From positions 1 through 64,000 of the forward strand of contig QANZ01012457.1 of NCBI GenBank assembly GCA_003254925.1: a DNA stretch of 64,000 nt. The letters run 5' to 3'. Positions 23,632 to 33,289 of this stretch are shown in pieces. A program made the position numbers and the translations under genes. The notes under the pieces are model-generated. The model was not told where the DNA came from and searched no databases. It was given only the letters and a program-made list of their open reading frames with translations. The stretch's first letter is position 1. Each line of letters opens with the position of its first letter. Source of the stretch: Chamaecrista fasciculata. Lineage: Eukaryota; Streptophyta; Magnoliopsida; Fabales; Fabaceae.

Positions 23632-25606
23632 ACCTTTGGCATTGTCGTTTAGGCCATATAAACGAGAAACGCCTAGAGAAGCTCCATAAAGATGGACTTC
23701 TAAGCTCATTTGATTTTGAATCATATGATGCTTGCGAATCTTGTTTACTTGGAAAGATGACAAAGGCACCCTTCACTGGACACAGTGAAAGGGCGTCCGA
23801 CTTATTGGGGATCATACATAGTGATGTATGTGGACCTATGAGTACTCAAGCTAGAGGTGGTTACTCTTCATCACGTTCACTGACGACTTCAGTAGGTTTG
23901 GCTATGTCTACCAAATGAAGCACAAGTCAGAGTCTTTTGAAATGTTCAAAAGATTTCAAAATGAAGTGGAGAACCAACTTGACAAGAGAATCAAAGTCCT
24001 TCGATCCGATCGAGGAGGCGAGTATTTGAGTCAAGAATTTATTGATCATCTTAGAAGTTGTGGAATAGTCTCACAACTTACTCCTCCTGGAACCCCACAG
24101 TGGAATGGTGTTTTTGAGAGGAGGAATCGGACTTTATTAGATATGGTCCGATCTATGATGAGTCAAGCTGATCTTCCGCCTTCCTTTTGGGGGCATGCTC
24201 TAGAAACTGCTGCGTTCACACTTAACCGTGTTCCGTCTAAAGCAGTTGAGAAGACACCATATGAGATATGGAATGTGAAGAGGCCCATTATGTCTTATCT
24301 CAAGGTTTGGGGATGTGAAGTTTACGTTAAGCAACAGTCTAACGATAAACTGTCTCCCAAATCCCTCAAGTGCTTGTTTGTAGGATACCCCACAGAAACA
24401 AGGGGATACTATGTTTACTACCCAGCTGACAACAAAGTGTTTGTAGTCAGAAGTGGATTCTTCTTGGAGAAGGATCTAGTTTCCAAAAGAAACAGTGGGA
24501 GTAAGGTGGATCTTGAAGAAATTCAAAATCCACAAAGCACATCAGAGGCACAGACGGAAACTGGAGAAGTACCACAAGACGTTGTGGAAGCTCCTCCGGA
24601 AACACAAGGACCACGAAGGTCTGATAGGACACGTTTTCAGCCAGAGAGATATTACGGATTTCTCGTGACTGAAAACAGAGATGTGTTGCTCACGGAGCGT
24701 GGTGAACCCACCACCTATCAAGAGGCCATCGTAGATCCCAACTCTGAGAAATGGGTTGAAGCCATGAAGGCTGAGATGCAATCTATGTACGACAACAAGG
24801 TATGGACCTTGGTCGCTCCACCTGAAGGGGTAAAACCCGTAGGGTGCAAGTGGGTTTTCAAGGAGAAAACAGACATGGATGGCAATGTCAACGTCTTCAA
24901 GGCGAGGCTAGTTGCGAAGGGATTCACGCAACGTCATGGTAGAGACTATGACGAAACGTTTTCGCCTGTTGCAATGGGCAAGTCCATTAGGATCCTCCTT
25001 GCCATAGCCGCATATTATGACTATGAGATATGGCAGATGGATGTCAAAACAGTGTTCCTTAACGGAAGGCTGCTCGAGGATGTGTACATGACACAGCCTG
25101 AGGGGTTTGTATGTCCAGAGGAACCAGAGAAGGTATGCAAGCTTCAAAGATCCATTTATGGATTGAAGCAAGCATCCCGGAGATGGAATCATCATTTTGA
25201 TGAGGTAGTTAAAGAGTTTGGCTTCTCACAAAACGAAGATGAGCCTTGTGTTTACAAGAAGGTTAGTGGGAGCACAATTGTGTTCTTGGTGCTATATGTC
25301 GATGACATATTGCTCATTGGAAATAATATTCCTACCTTAGAGATTGTTAAATCTTGGTTGGGAAAATCATTCTCAATGAAGGACTTAGGAGAAGCTGCAT
25401 ATATTCTAGGCATCAAGATCTATAGAGATAGATCTCGAAGGCTTCTTGGATTGAGTCAGAGTACATACTTGGATAAGATACTGAAACGGTTCAGTATGCA
25501 AGATTCCAAGAAGGGATTTATACCAATGAATCATGGATTAGTCCTGAGCAAGAAACAGTGTCCTAAGACACTTGCTATCTGCTGCTTAACATGCATTTAT
25601 ATATAG
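23632..25606 (+). mobile_element. Ty1/Copia retrotransposon fossil, internal part only
   Basis: A plus-strand Copia pol piece: the pre-integrase zinc-finger end (WHCRLGHIN, about 23640-23790), the integrase core (about 23830-24330, with LRSDRGGEYLS and TPQWNGVFERRNRTLLDM), a linker, then reverse transcriptase (about 24800-25560, with VYMTQPEGF and LYVDDILLIG). Gag, protease, most of RNase H and both LTRs are missing, so it is broken at both ends. Most of what remains is a single open stretch, so loss may be fairly recent. Its left edge touches the Gypsy fossil, which runs on the other strand. Confidence 0.88.
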
Positions 25607-25652
25607 ATAGACAGATAGATACATAAAATTATCAAATAAAACATAAAGTTAC

Positions 25653-25981
25653 CACATCACAGAATGGAAATCGAAGGGCAGACAGCTCCATAGTTTCTTC
25701 AATGTTAGATACGGCTTCTACAAATAATTCAATAATAAAAAATACAAGTAAGTATTACTAAATATTTTAATGAAACCTTTTTTTGTGTGTACAAGTGAAA
25801 TAAGCTAGCAGATGTCATAGAATGCAACAAATGAAGTTTATATATTATGTAACAAAAGTATAGCACGTACCCTTTTTAGTGCTTCATTGATCTGATGTAT
25901 TTGTATCTTTTTCATGCTTTTATAATCATCATCGTCGTCGTTGTCGTTGCTATTGTCGTCGTCTTCAAACTTACTTCCCAT
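25653..25981 (-). pseudogene. Orphaned first exons of a broken gene
   Basis: On the minus strand a start codon at 25981 opens a 37-codon exon (25981-25871) that encodes MGSKFEDDDNSND, an Asp-rich run, then YKSMKKIQIHQINEALKR. It ends at AGG/GTACGT. An acceptor (TTTGTAG) at 25718 opens a second exon (25717-25653) that ends at a GTAACT donor. A TATA box stands upstream at 26128-26136. About 50 bp past the second donor the sequence runs into the Copia fossil, so the rest of the gene is gone from this locus. The protein is not recognised. Which frame exon 2 uses is uncertain. Confidence 0.4.
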
Positions 25982-26127
25982 CTTGATGGTATATATATAT
26001 GAGATATTATAAAATCAAGAACACATTTTTAGGAAATAAAACCACAATAGAGGAAGAAAGATTTTGGCTTAATGCTAAAGGGAAAGAAGTATGTTGAATG
26101 CGTGAAAAAAGAGGAATAGCTGCTAGG

Positions 26128-26136
26128 CTTTTATAG
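26128..26136 (-). promoter_or_regulatory. TATA box of the orphaned gene
   Basis: Minus-strand CTATAAAAG is followed about 30 bp on by a pyrimidine-rich leader and, about 150 bp on, by the ATG at 25981. Spacing and leader composition fit a plant core promoter. Confidence 0.5.
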
Positions 26137-26219
26137 TGCTTTATAAAAGGTTATCATAGGAAAATAATAAACAAAATGTAGTGCGTATCAATTATTATGG
26201 TATCATTATTGCGAAAAAT

Positions 26220-26570
26220 AATGACAATAATTACATTTACAAATCATTTGAAGAGTTTACATTTCAGATATATATTATGACACGTAATATGGACATGTGG
26301 ATATATATTACAAAAGTTTTATCTTTACACATATTATCGATGTGTTAATATATTAATGTAAATACTTTATCATGACACGTATTATGTGCGTGTCGATATA
26401 TAGTACAAAAGCTTTATCTTTACACGTATTATCGACGTGTCAATATATATATATATATATAATACAAATGCTTTATCATGACACGTATTATGGGCATGTC
26501 GATATATATTAGCAATGCTTTATCTTGACAAGTATATATTATGAGCATGTTGATATATATTACAAGTATT
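26220..26570. repeat. ACGTGTC palindrome repeats, first cluster
   Basis: Units of about 60-70 bp contain GACACGTATTAT followed by (C)GTGTCGATATATA. The block begins with AATAATGACAATAATTAC and is a diverged copy of the array at 28560-29110. Confidence 0.6.
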
Positions 26571-26884
26571 TTAAAATTTTATATTTGTAATCTTAGTATA
26601 ATAAGTTTCTTCTATATTTAAAATTTTTAGAGCGACACTCCTCTATGTATATATATAGTCCTTTAATTGATAAAGAAAGAAAATAAATAAATTATAATGA
26701 GATAAAAAAAATTTCTCATGACTTAATATGAAGACTTTAGCCTATATATTTGTAGACTTGTTACATTTCGCTTGGTTCCAATATATTTAATTGTATGTTT
26801 CTTACACCAAGGAGAAGAATGATAATTAGGGGCGGAGGCGGGGTTTTTTATTGAGGGGGTGGGGGGCAGGGGGAAATTTTGTTT

Positions 26885-27150
26885 TTGTTGAAGGTCATTT
26901 TAGTCCTAATTAAATGTATGTTTTAACGTTCATTTTGGTCCTTTATATTTTAAAATGTTCAAATTGGTCCTAAATATTGACAAAATGCTTTATTTTGGTC
27001 CTAAACTATTGAATATGATCATATTTATCTCATTTCAAGTTCGAATGTGATGAGTTTAGAATTACGTATTATTCTGAAGACTACTAGTCAGGGCCATCAA
27101 CAAATGAGATAAAATCGATCATAAAAATAAACCGCTCATTTCATAATACG
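26885..27150. repeat. Fragment of a TTGGTCC-type foldback element
   Basis: One arm only: tandem units such as CATTTTGGTCCT and CAAATTGGTCCTAAA, then ACTATTGAAT and CATTTCAAGTTCGAA. The same order occurs in the complete element at 46254-46790. No matching right arm is found nearby, so it is truncated. Confidence 0.6.
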
Positions 27151-27309
27151 TGTTACGATGATATTAGTATTATAAAGTTTATTTTATAGTTAAAATTTAC
27201 CACATTCTTGTATATATGTTTATAGTCCTTTAATTTATATAGAAAGAAAATAAATATTTTAAGAAGAGATATAAAAAAAAATATTGAGGAGATTTTGTTA
27301 TGCATGACT

Positions 27310-27534
27310 TAGGGTCAGTTCGTTTCCATTTTTTTTAAAATTTGTTTTGATTATAATCATGGTTTGATTATAATCAAATTTGATTATTTTTGTAGTGGTG
27401 TTTGGATGATTGTTGATTATTTGGTGTGAAATTATTAAAATGGGTATGTAATGATTGTGGTAGGTGGATAAAAAGTAAGGAAATTGATAAATTGTATAGG
27501 GGTATAAATGGAAGAAAAAGTTGGAAAAAGTAAG
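27310..27534. repeat. MITE-like repeat, copy 2 of 2
   Basis: Reverse-complement relative of 241-562. It starts GGTCAGTTCGTTTCC and stops at an assembly ambiguity (N at 27535). It includes a TGATTATAATCA palindrome at the left end. Confidence 0.45.
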
Positions 27535-27849
27535 NTCTTGCACCGAGGAAAAGAATGACAATGTTACTGATCGAAGTACCTATTTAAAGTTTTGAGGTTT
27601 CACTAGGAGTTCAATCGGGGTCGGACTAGTAATAATAAAATAAATTAAAAATAATATATTTAATTTAATATAATAAAAATAAATTAACAAATAATAAAAT
27701 ATATAATAAACCCTTTAAATTTAAGCTTGATTGAATGAGAAAGTGAGAACTCAGAAGATAAGAGATTAAAATGTTAAATTGCAAACTAGTAAGTAGTGCA
27801 TTGTTTTGAATCCAAACTTAACAAAAAAAAAAAACATCTTATAAGGGCT

Positions 27850-28022
27850 TTGCTGCAAAAAGATCCATAGCTATAGCACCCCATTTTTCAACCTCTAGAT
27901 TTGTCTTTTTTTGTCTTGAGATTTGTGCAATAAAATTTGTTGCACAAATCTCAAAGAGAAAAAAAAGGTAAATCCAATGGTTAAAAATGGAGTACTATGG
28001 CTATAGTGCTTTTTGTAGATTT
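27850..28022. mobile_element. Foldback MITE, about 170 bp
   Basis: The centre is a near-perfect hairpin: TGAGATTTGTGCAA (27917-27930) pairs with TTGCACAAATCTCA (27940-27953). The outer arms, GCTATAGCAC and CTATAGTGC, also pair, with mismatches. No ORF. Target duplication not resolved. Confidence 0.6.
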
Positions 28023-28559
28023 TTCCCATCTTAAAATAACATCATTTTGATTAAAAAAAAAACAAATATTGGGGACCAATTCAACTCCAAAAAAGCTCAA
28101 TTCAGGTTGGTTTTTCCATTTCATATGGCCAGTTCTTAATTAAGGCAGTTTCCTATAGACTCAGACTATATCACTAGTCAGTTGCTAATTCAACCGATCC
28201 TATTTTTTTAATAGTGCATTTACAAAGTCGATTAGGGAAAATCTTGTGAAGCTTATCTTATTAAGATAATGTACGAGTGAGTATGAAGATATATATATAT
28301 ATATATATTTGTGTAATGTTGATAAAATTCGATACATTTGAGTCATTTTAAATTGAGAAAATGTGTGAAGAATTATATGTCTATTTCTTTAGTGCAAAAA
28401 TCATAACCAAAAAGGCAAGTAATATAATATCGTATTGTAGAAAATGTATTAGTGTATCAACTATATCTATAGATGATTAAAAAAAATCATACTGGTCAAT
28501 GGTAAATTTGTTTTAAGATTATACGATTCAATAAAATATAATCTTGGCATCCTAATTCA

Positions 28560-29110
28560 CGAAAATAATGATATTAATTATAGTTATGAATTATTTAAAG
28601 AGTTTTCATGTCAATACATATCTTGACACGTATTATAGACGTGTCGATATACATTACAAATATTTTACCTTAACACGTATGATGGGTGTGTCAATATACA
28701 TTACAAGTGCTTTATCTTGACACATACATATTATATGCGTGTAAAAAATAATGGCATTAATTATAGTTTTGAATTATTTAAAGAGTTTTCATGTCAATAT
28801 ATATCTTGACACGTATTATAGACGTGTCGATTTACATTACAAATATTTTATCTTAACACGTATGATAGGCGTGTCAATATACATTACAAGTGCTTTATCT
28901 TGACACATATTACATGCGTGCCAAAAATAATGACATTAATTATAGTTTTAAATTATTTAGAGAGTTTTTATGTCAATATATATCTTGACACGTATTATAG
29001 ACGTGTCGATATACATTACAAATATTTAAACTTGATACGTATGATGGGTGTGTCAATATACATTACAAGTGTTTTATCTTGACACGTATTATATGTGTGT
29101 CAATATTATA
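28560..29110. repeat. Three-copy ~180-bp higher-order repeat with ACGTGTC palindromes
   Basis: Units start at about 28563, 28745 and 28923, each with AATAATG-CATTAATTATAG, then AGAGTTTTCATGTCAATA, then several GACACG...CGTGTC inverted pairs separated by ATACATTACAA. Within a unit the palindrome itself recurs about every 55 bp. ACGTGTC matches the ABA-response element core (ACGTGKC), though chance within an AT-rich palindrome cannot be excluded. Confidence 0.75.
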
Positions 29111-29383
29111 ATATGGAGGTGGATTCTCTGCATTCTCCTCTATCTTTATATTTTTTTGTACATTTTAAAGAGGTAAAGAAAGAAATAGATAGAGAAAATG
29201 TGAGTCCCACACATTAATTATTTGTGGGACCCAAACTTTTTCTCTCTACCTCTTTTTTTATCTCTTTAAAATGCATAAAAAATATAGAGAGCAAATACAA
29301 AGGATAATATCATAAAGTCTCTTCTATATTTAAAATTGGGTAAATTACACTTTGATACCCTGTGGTTTGACCCTATTCAAATA

Positions 29384-30275
29384 AGTCCCATATGTTTTGA
29401 AAACCTCCCAACGTTAGTCCTTTGTCTATTTTAAATTACAGTTTAGTCCTGAAAACTTCAAGTCCCTTTCACTTTAGTCCCTGACTATCAAAATGAAAGT
29501 GAAAGAGCATCCCTGAAGATTCTCAAACCTTATATCTTGGTCCCTAATCCATGAATTCTTCATGTAATGGAATAGAAATGCAAAAACAACACAAATTAAA
29601 GCAAATGATAGAGGGCCCAAAACTGAAAACGCAGAAAATTTAAAACCCACCGGAAAATGCCCAAAACTCACCGGAAAATGTACGAAAATCGCCAAGAAAT
29701 TCAAGAACTCATCCAAAAACCTCAATTCTCACTCAAATAATCTCCCTCAAATGCTTTAAAAAAAGAATTTTCGAAAATCCAAACTTTTGAGGAGGGAGGT
29801 GATAGAAGAAATGTAAGGGATTTTAGAATTTCTCTCTCGGAATTACGAAATGTAAGGGAATTTTCTATCACCTCCGTCCTCAAAAGTGTGGATTTTCGAA
29901 AATTCTTTCTTTAAGCATTTGAGGGCGATTATTTGAGAGAGATTTCAATGAGAATTGGGGTTTTTGGATGAGTTTTTGAGTTTCTCGGCGATTTCCGTAT
30001 TTTTTCCGGTGGGTTTTAAATTTTCTGCGTTTTCAGTTTTGGTCCCTCTGTTATTTGCTTTTAATTTGTGTTCTTTTTGCATTTTTATTCTATTTCATGA
30101 AGAATTCATGGATTAGGGACTAAGATGTAAGGTTTGAGAATCTTCAGGGATGCTCTTTCACTTTCATTTTGATAGTCAGGGACTAAAGTGAAAGGGACTT
30201 GAAGTTTTCAGGACTAAATTGTAATCTAAAATAGACAAAGGACTAACGGTGGAAGGTTTTCAAAACATATGAGAC
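29384..30275. repeat. Near-perfect palindrome of about 890 bp
   Basis: The left arm (29384-29806) and right arm (29863-30275) are reverse complements with few mismatches, centred near 29834. For example GAATTTTCGAAAATCC at 29765 is mirrored at about 29890, and GTTAGTCCTTTGTCTATTTT at 29414 is mirrored at about 30230. Flanking tracts (29336-29383 and 30276-30412) carry CTTTGATACCC- and GGGACC-type words of the foldback families seen elsewhere, so this is probably a foldback element with extremely long arms. No ORF of interest. Confidence 0.85.
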
Positions 30276-30966
30276 CAAAACTGAGACAAAAAAAGATATA
30301 AGACTGATTTGGGACCTGGAGCAAAGATACATGACTAAATACGAGACAAAAAAAGTTATAGGCTAATTTGGGAACTAGAGCAAAGTTACGGGACCAAATT
30401 CACACTTTGGCCAAAAAAAAAAAAGTGTTGAGGAGCTTCTTTTTTTTATGCATAACTTGATATTTAGAGAAAATATCTTATACTTTAGCTTACATATTTT
30501 CAGGCTTGCTTCATTTCGCTTGGTTCCAACATGGTTACATATTTTCAGGCTTGCTTCATTTCGCTTGGTTCCAACATGGCAACATATATGTTTGGCTTCC
30601 TATTTCAAAAGTGACAAGACTTATTGGTCAAAAGAAAAATGGTGTCACAAGCAATTTTTGGGCTGAATTCTTTTTGTTTTAATATAAATCAACAATAATT
30701 TAGTAGTTATAAATGAGTTGTACTTCAAATAAGAGAATCAAGATTTGATCATTGGACTAGACATTATTTGAAGAGTTTTAACTCTTCCCTCTTGACCTAA
30801 ATGAGACAATTCTACGAATATGCGGAAGGAACTCATGATTAATAAAATATATATATATAATAATTTTTTTTTCCTATTTGCCACGTAATGTTGAGATGTG
30901 ATTTGGAAAAATACAAGCTAAGTGAGAAAACTCCGTTAACATTTTTAACAAAAGGGGTAAAATAGT

Positions 30967-31468
30967 TGATAGATACCCTGTCTCCGCTTCTGGTAATCTT
31001 CTCCTTAATTCCTGCAAGGACAACTCCAGTGGGGGTTTTAGTCCCCAGAAGAGCCTCCGATGCCTAAGTCAGAATTTCGGCAGAGTAACAGTAATATCTT
31101 AATCAAATCAACTTACCTTTTACCTCGTGAATCTCCTATTTATAGGGCTGAAGGGGGAAGCGTCCTGCCTAGGTCTGCGGCCTAGTCCATTATCCTCCTA
31201 GGTTAATTACGTAGGCCTGGGACTGTCGGCTCGTGTGTTTCCACTACGTTTGTGGTCCCCCCTTCCAAGGTTGCTCAGGTCGTCCGTTCTTCCGACCGGT
31301 CCTCTGGGTATCCGAGCGATGGACTCCTTGGTCCTTATTCCGTAGGACCCTTTGGGCCTTACTTTACCAAGGTCCATTGGGCCTTGCTCTATCAGTACTC
31401 CTTGATCCTTATTCTGTAAGACCCTTTGGGTCTTACTTTATCAAGGTCCATTGGGCCTTACTCTATCA
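30967..31468 (-). mobile_element. Solo LTR with perfect 5-bp target duplication
   Basis: The 502-bp unit starts TGATAGA and ends TCTATCA, flanked on both sides by ATAGT (30962-30966 and 31469-31473). A minus-strand TATA (CCTATAAATAGG, near 31135-31146) and a GCATCGGAGGCTCTTCTGG motif give the orientation and fit a plant Ty3/Gypsy LTR. The U3 side has two tandem copies of about 74 bp (31322-31468). No internal domain remains, as expected after recombination between two LTRs. Confidence 0.85.
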
Positions 31469-31473
31469 ATAGT

Positions 31474-33289
31474 GTTCAAAAATTAAGATCTTATTTATGT
31501 AATTTTAAAGTTCGAATAAGTCTTTTGTATTTTAGCCTAAAATAATATATATTTGAATTAAGTGTTGATTTTTTGCACCCAAAATGGATAGTGAAAGTAA
31601 ATGTATCCAGCTTTGAAGATTAAAAACCTAAATATGCCTAAGCAAGATTTATTTACTTAAACTAACGTAAAGTGTAATTTTAATCACTGTGTCACATTAT
31701 TGCAACAACCATTAATCAATCAACTTGACTCAACATTTGACGTTCTCACAATATTAAAAACACTCATTATAATAATAATTATATGCAACAGAAAATATAT
31801 CCCACTTGGTTGAATCTTTTTCTCTTCTTTATGAACTAGGCTTCAACGAGAAGTTCGATTTATTTATTGGCAAAGATGGCTCGGTGGATCTTTGTATGAA
31901 GTTGAAAGCAAAGCCCAAAAATAAAGAGTACTATCAATTATAATTATTTGATGCCAATATGAAAACTTCCATTCTAAGCATTGACTAAAGAAATAACACC
32001 ATATAATTTGTTTTGTTGAAAATTTCCACAAACCTTGTACCTTATTTTTTTTTCAAAATTTGTCACAAAAAAAAAGAAGTAATCTTATATCATCAAAATC
32101 TACCATAAACTAAGTGTAAAAACCAAATAAAAAGTTCCAGAGGAAAGACCTAAATCCTAAATACGACTCAAATTAAATACAGATCAGAAATAACATGCCA
32201 AAATTTTATCAATCACACTCACTATAAAAGGTTCCAGTGATTCAAGGTTTTCTTTCAATCTTTCAAGTGTCACTTTTCCAGCATTTATCAATCACATAGC
32301 CCTTTTAGAATTATAGGGAATAAAAAAAACCTACAAAAATTTTGAGCTCTCAGGTCTTTTTATTTCTTTTTTTATTTACACTGAATCTCTCAATAGTCTT
32401 CGACCCAAGTCCTCTGCATTTAGAGGATCCTCTAGAGTCCTCTACACTTGTTACGCCTGAGTAAAACGCAGATTAAATGGTACGTTTCATTAAATAAGGT
32501 CACCATGTGACACGATCTCAACGGCAAACACTAAACCCGATAGCTAAAAATTGCCCGAATACAGAAAACTCTAGAGAGGTCAAATTTAGAAGATCCAATT
32601 TCCAATAGACAATAGCCATTCCCTATCCACAAAAAGAAACAGATATGGAGATCGTTTAACAGTGAACACTCCACTATATCAGTAATGGCATTGCTGGTAT
32701 CATAGCTACATAACTAACTATAATCATTGTGAATACCAAGCACTGGCAGTATCCCCCAATCAGCAATTAGTCTAATCCTCCCGATTGTAAAAATCATCCA
32801 AATTAGTTTTGCATCTATTAATAAAGTTTTTTTTCTTTTTCTATACATATGACCCGATTCAAACATGAAATATCATGATTAAGAAATTTAATTATTTACA
32901 AATTGTGCTGGACTTTGTTTGTGAAGAAGACTTCCTTAATCATTACCTCCCTTGAATTTTCTGTCATTCCTTCTTTTGCCTTTACCCTTTTCTTATTTTT
33001 CTTAACTTAGTTTTATTTCCTTCTTCATTATTATACCTTCAATGATTTTTTCACCTACCAAGAAAATACCCTTTTTCTAAATCTTAAACTTGTGTGTTCC
33101 TTTCCCTTTCTTCAAGCTTAGTCATGTCTCTTTCAATAATTTTTTGTTCACTCCTCTTTTTCTGCTACAGCTGATACTGCTTTCACTTCAAAACTTTGAG
33201 ATACTACTTTAAGTCTTGTCTTATGGTTTTATCTTTGGGTCCTGAGAAAGACAGAGAAAGAAATTGACTTTGCAGTATAGTCATTCTTC
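31474..33289. other. Intergenic DNA and promoter side of the receptor kinase gene
   Basis: AT-rich, no gene supported on either strand. The last 300 bp become pyrimidine-rich (CCTTTCCCTTTCTTC near 33100), as expected for a 5' leader. No convincing TATA box was picked out. Confidence 0.45.

Noticed and set aside
28560-29110. CRISPR-like regular repeat spacing
   Set aside because: Repeats are imperfect palindromes in a eukaryotic satellite-like array, spacers are themselves repeated, and there are no cas genes.
29474-29725. 83-codon minus-strand frame
   Set aside because: It lies entirely in one arm of the long palindrome and its Phe-rich translation has no family features.
31233-31472. 79-codon plus-strand frame with repeated Leu-Gly-Pro words
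   Set aside because: It is inside the solo LTR, and the repeat in the translation reflects the 74-bp tandem units.
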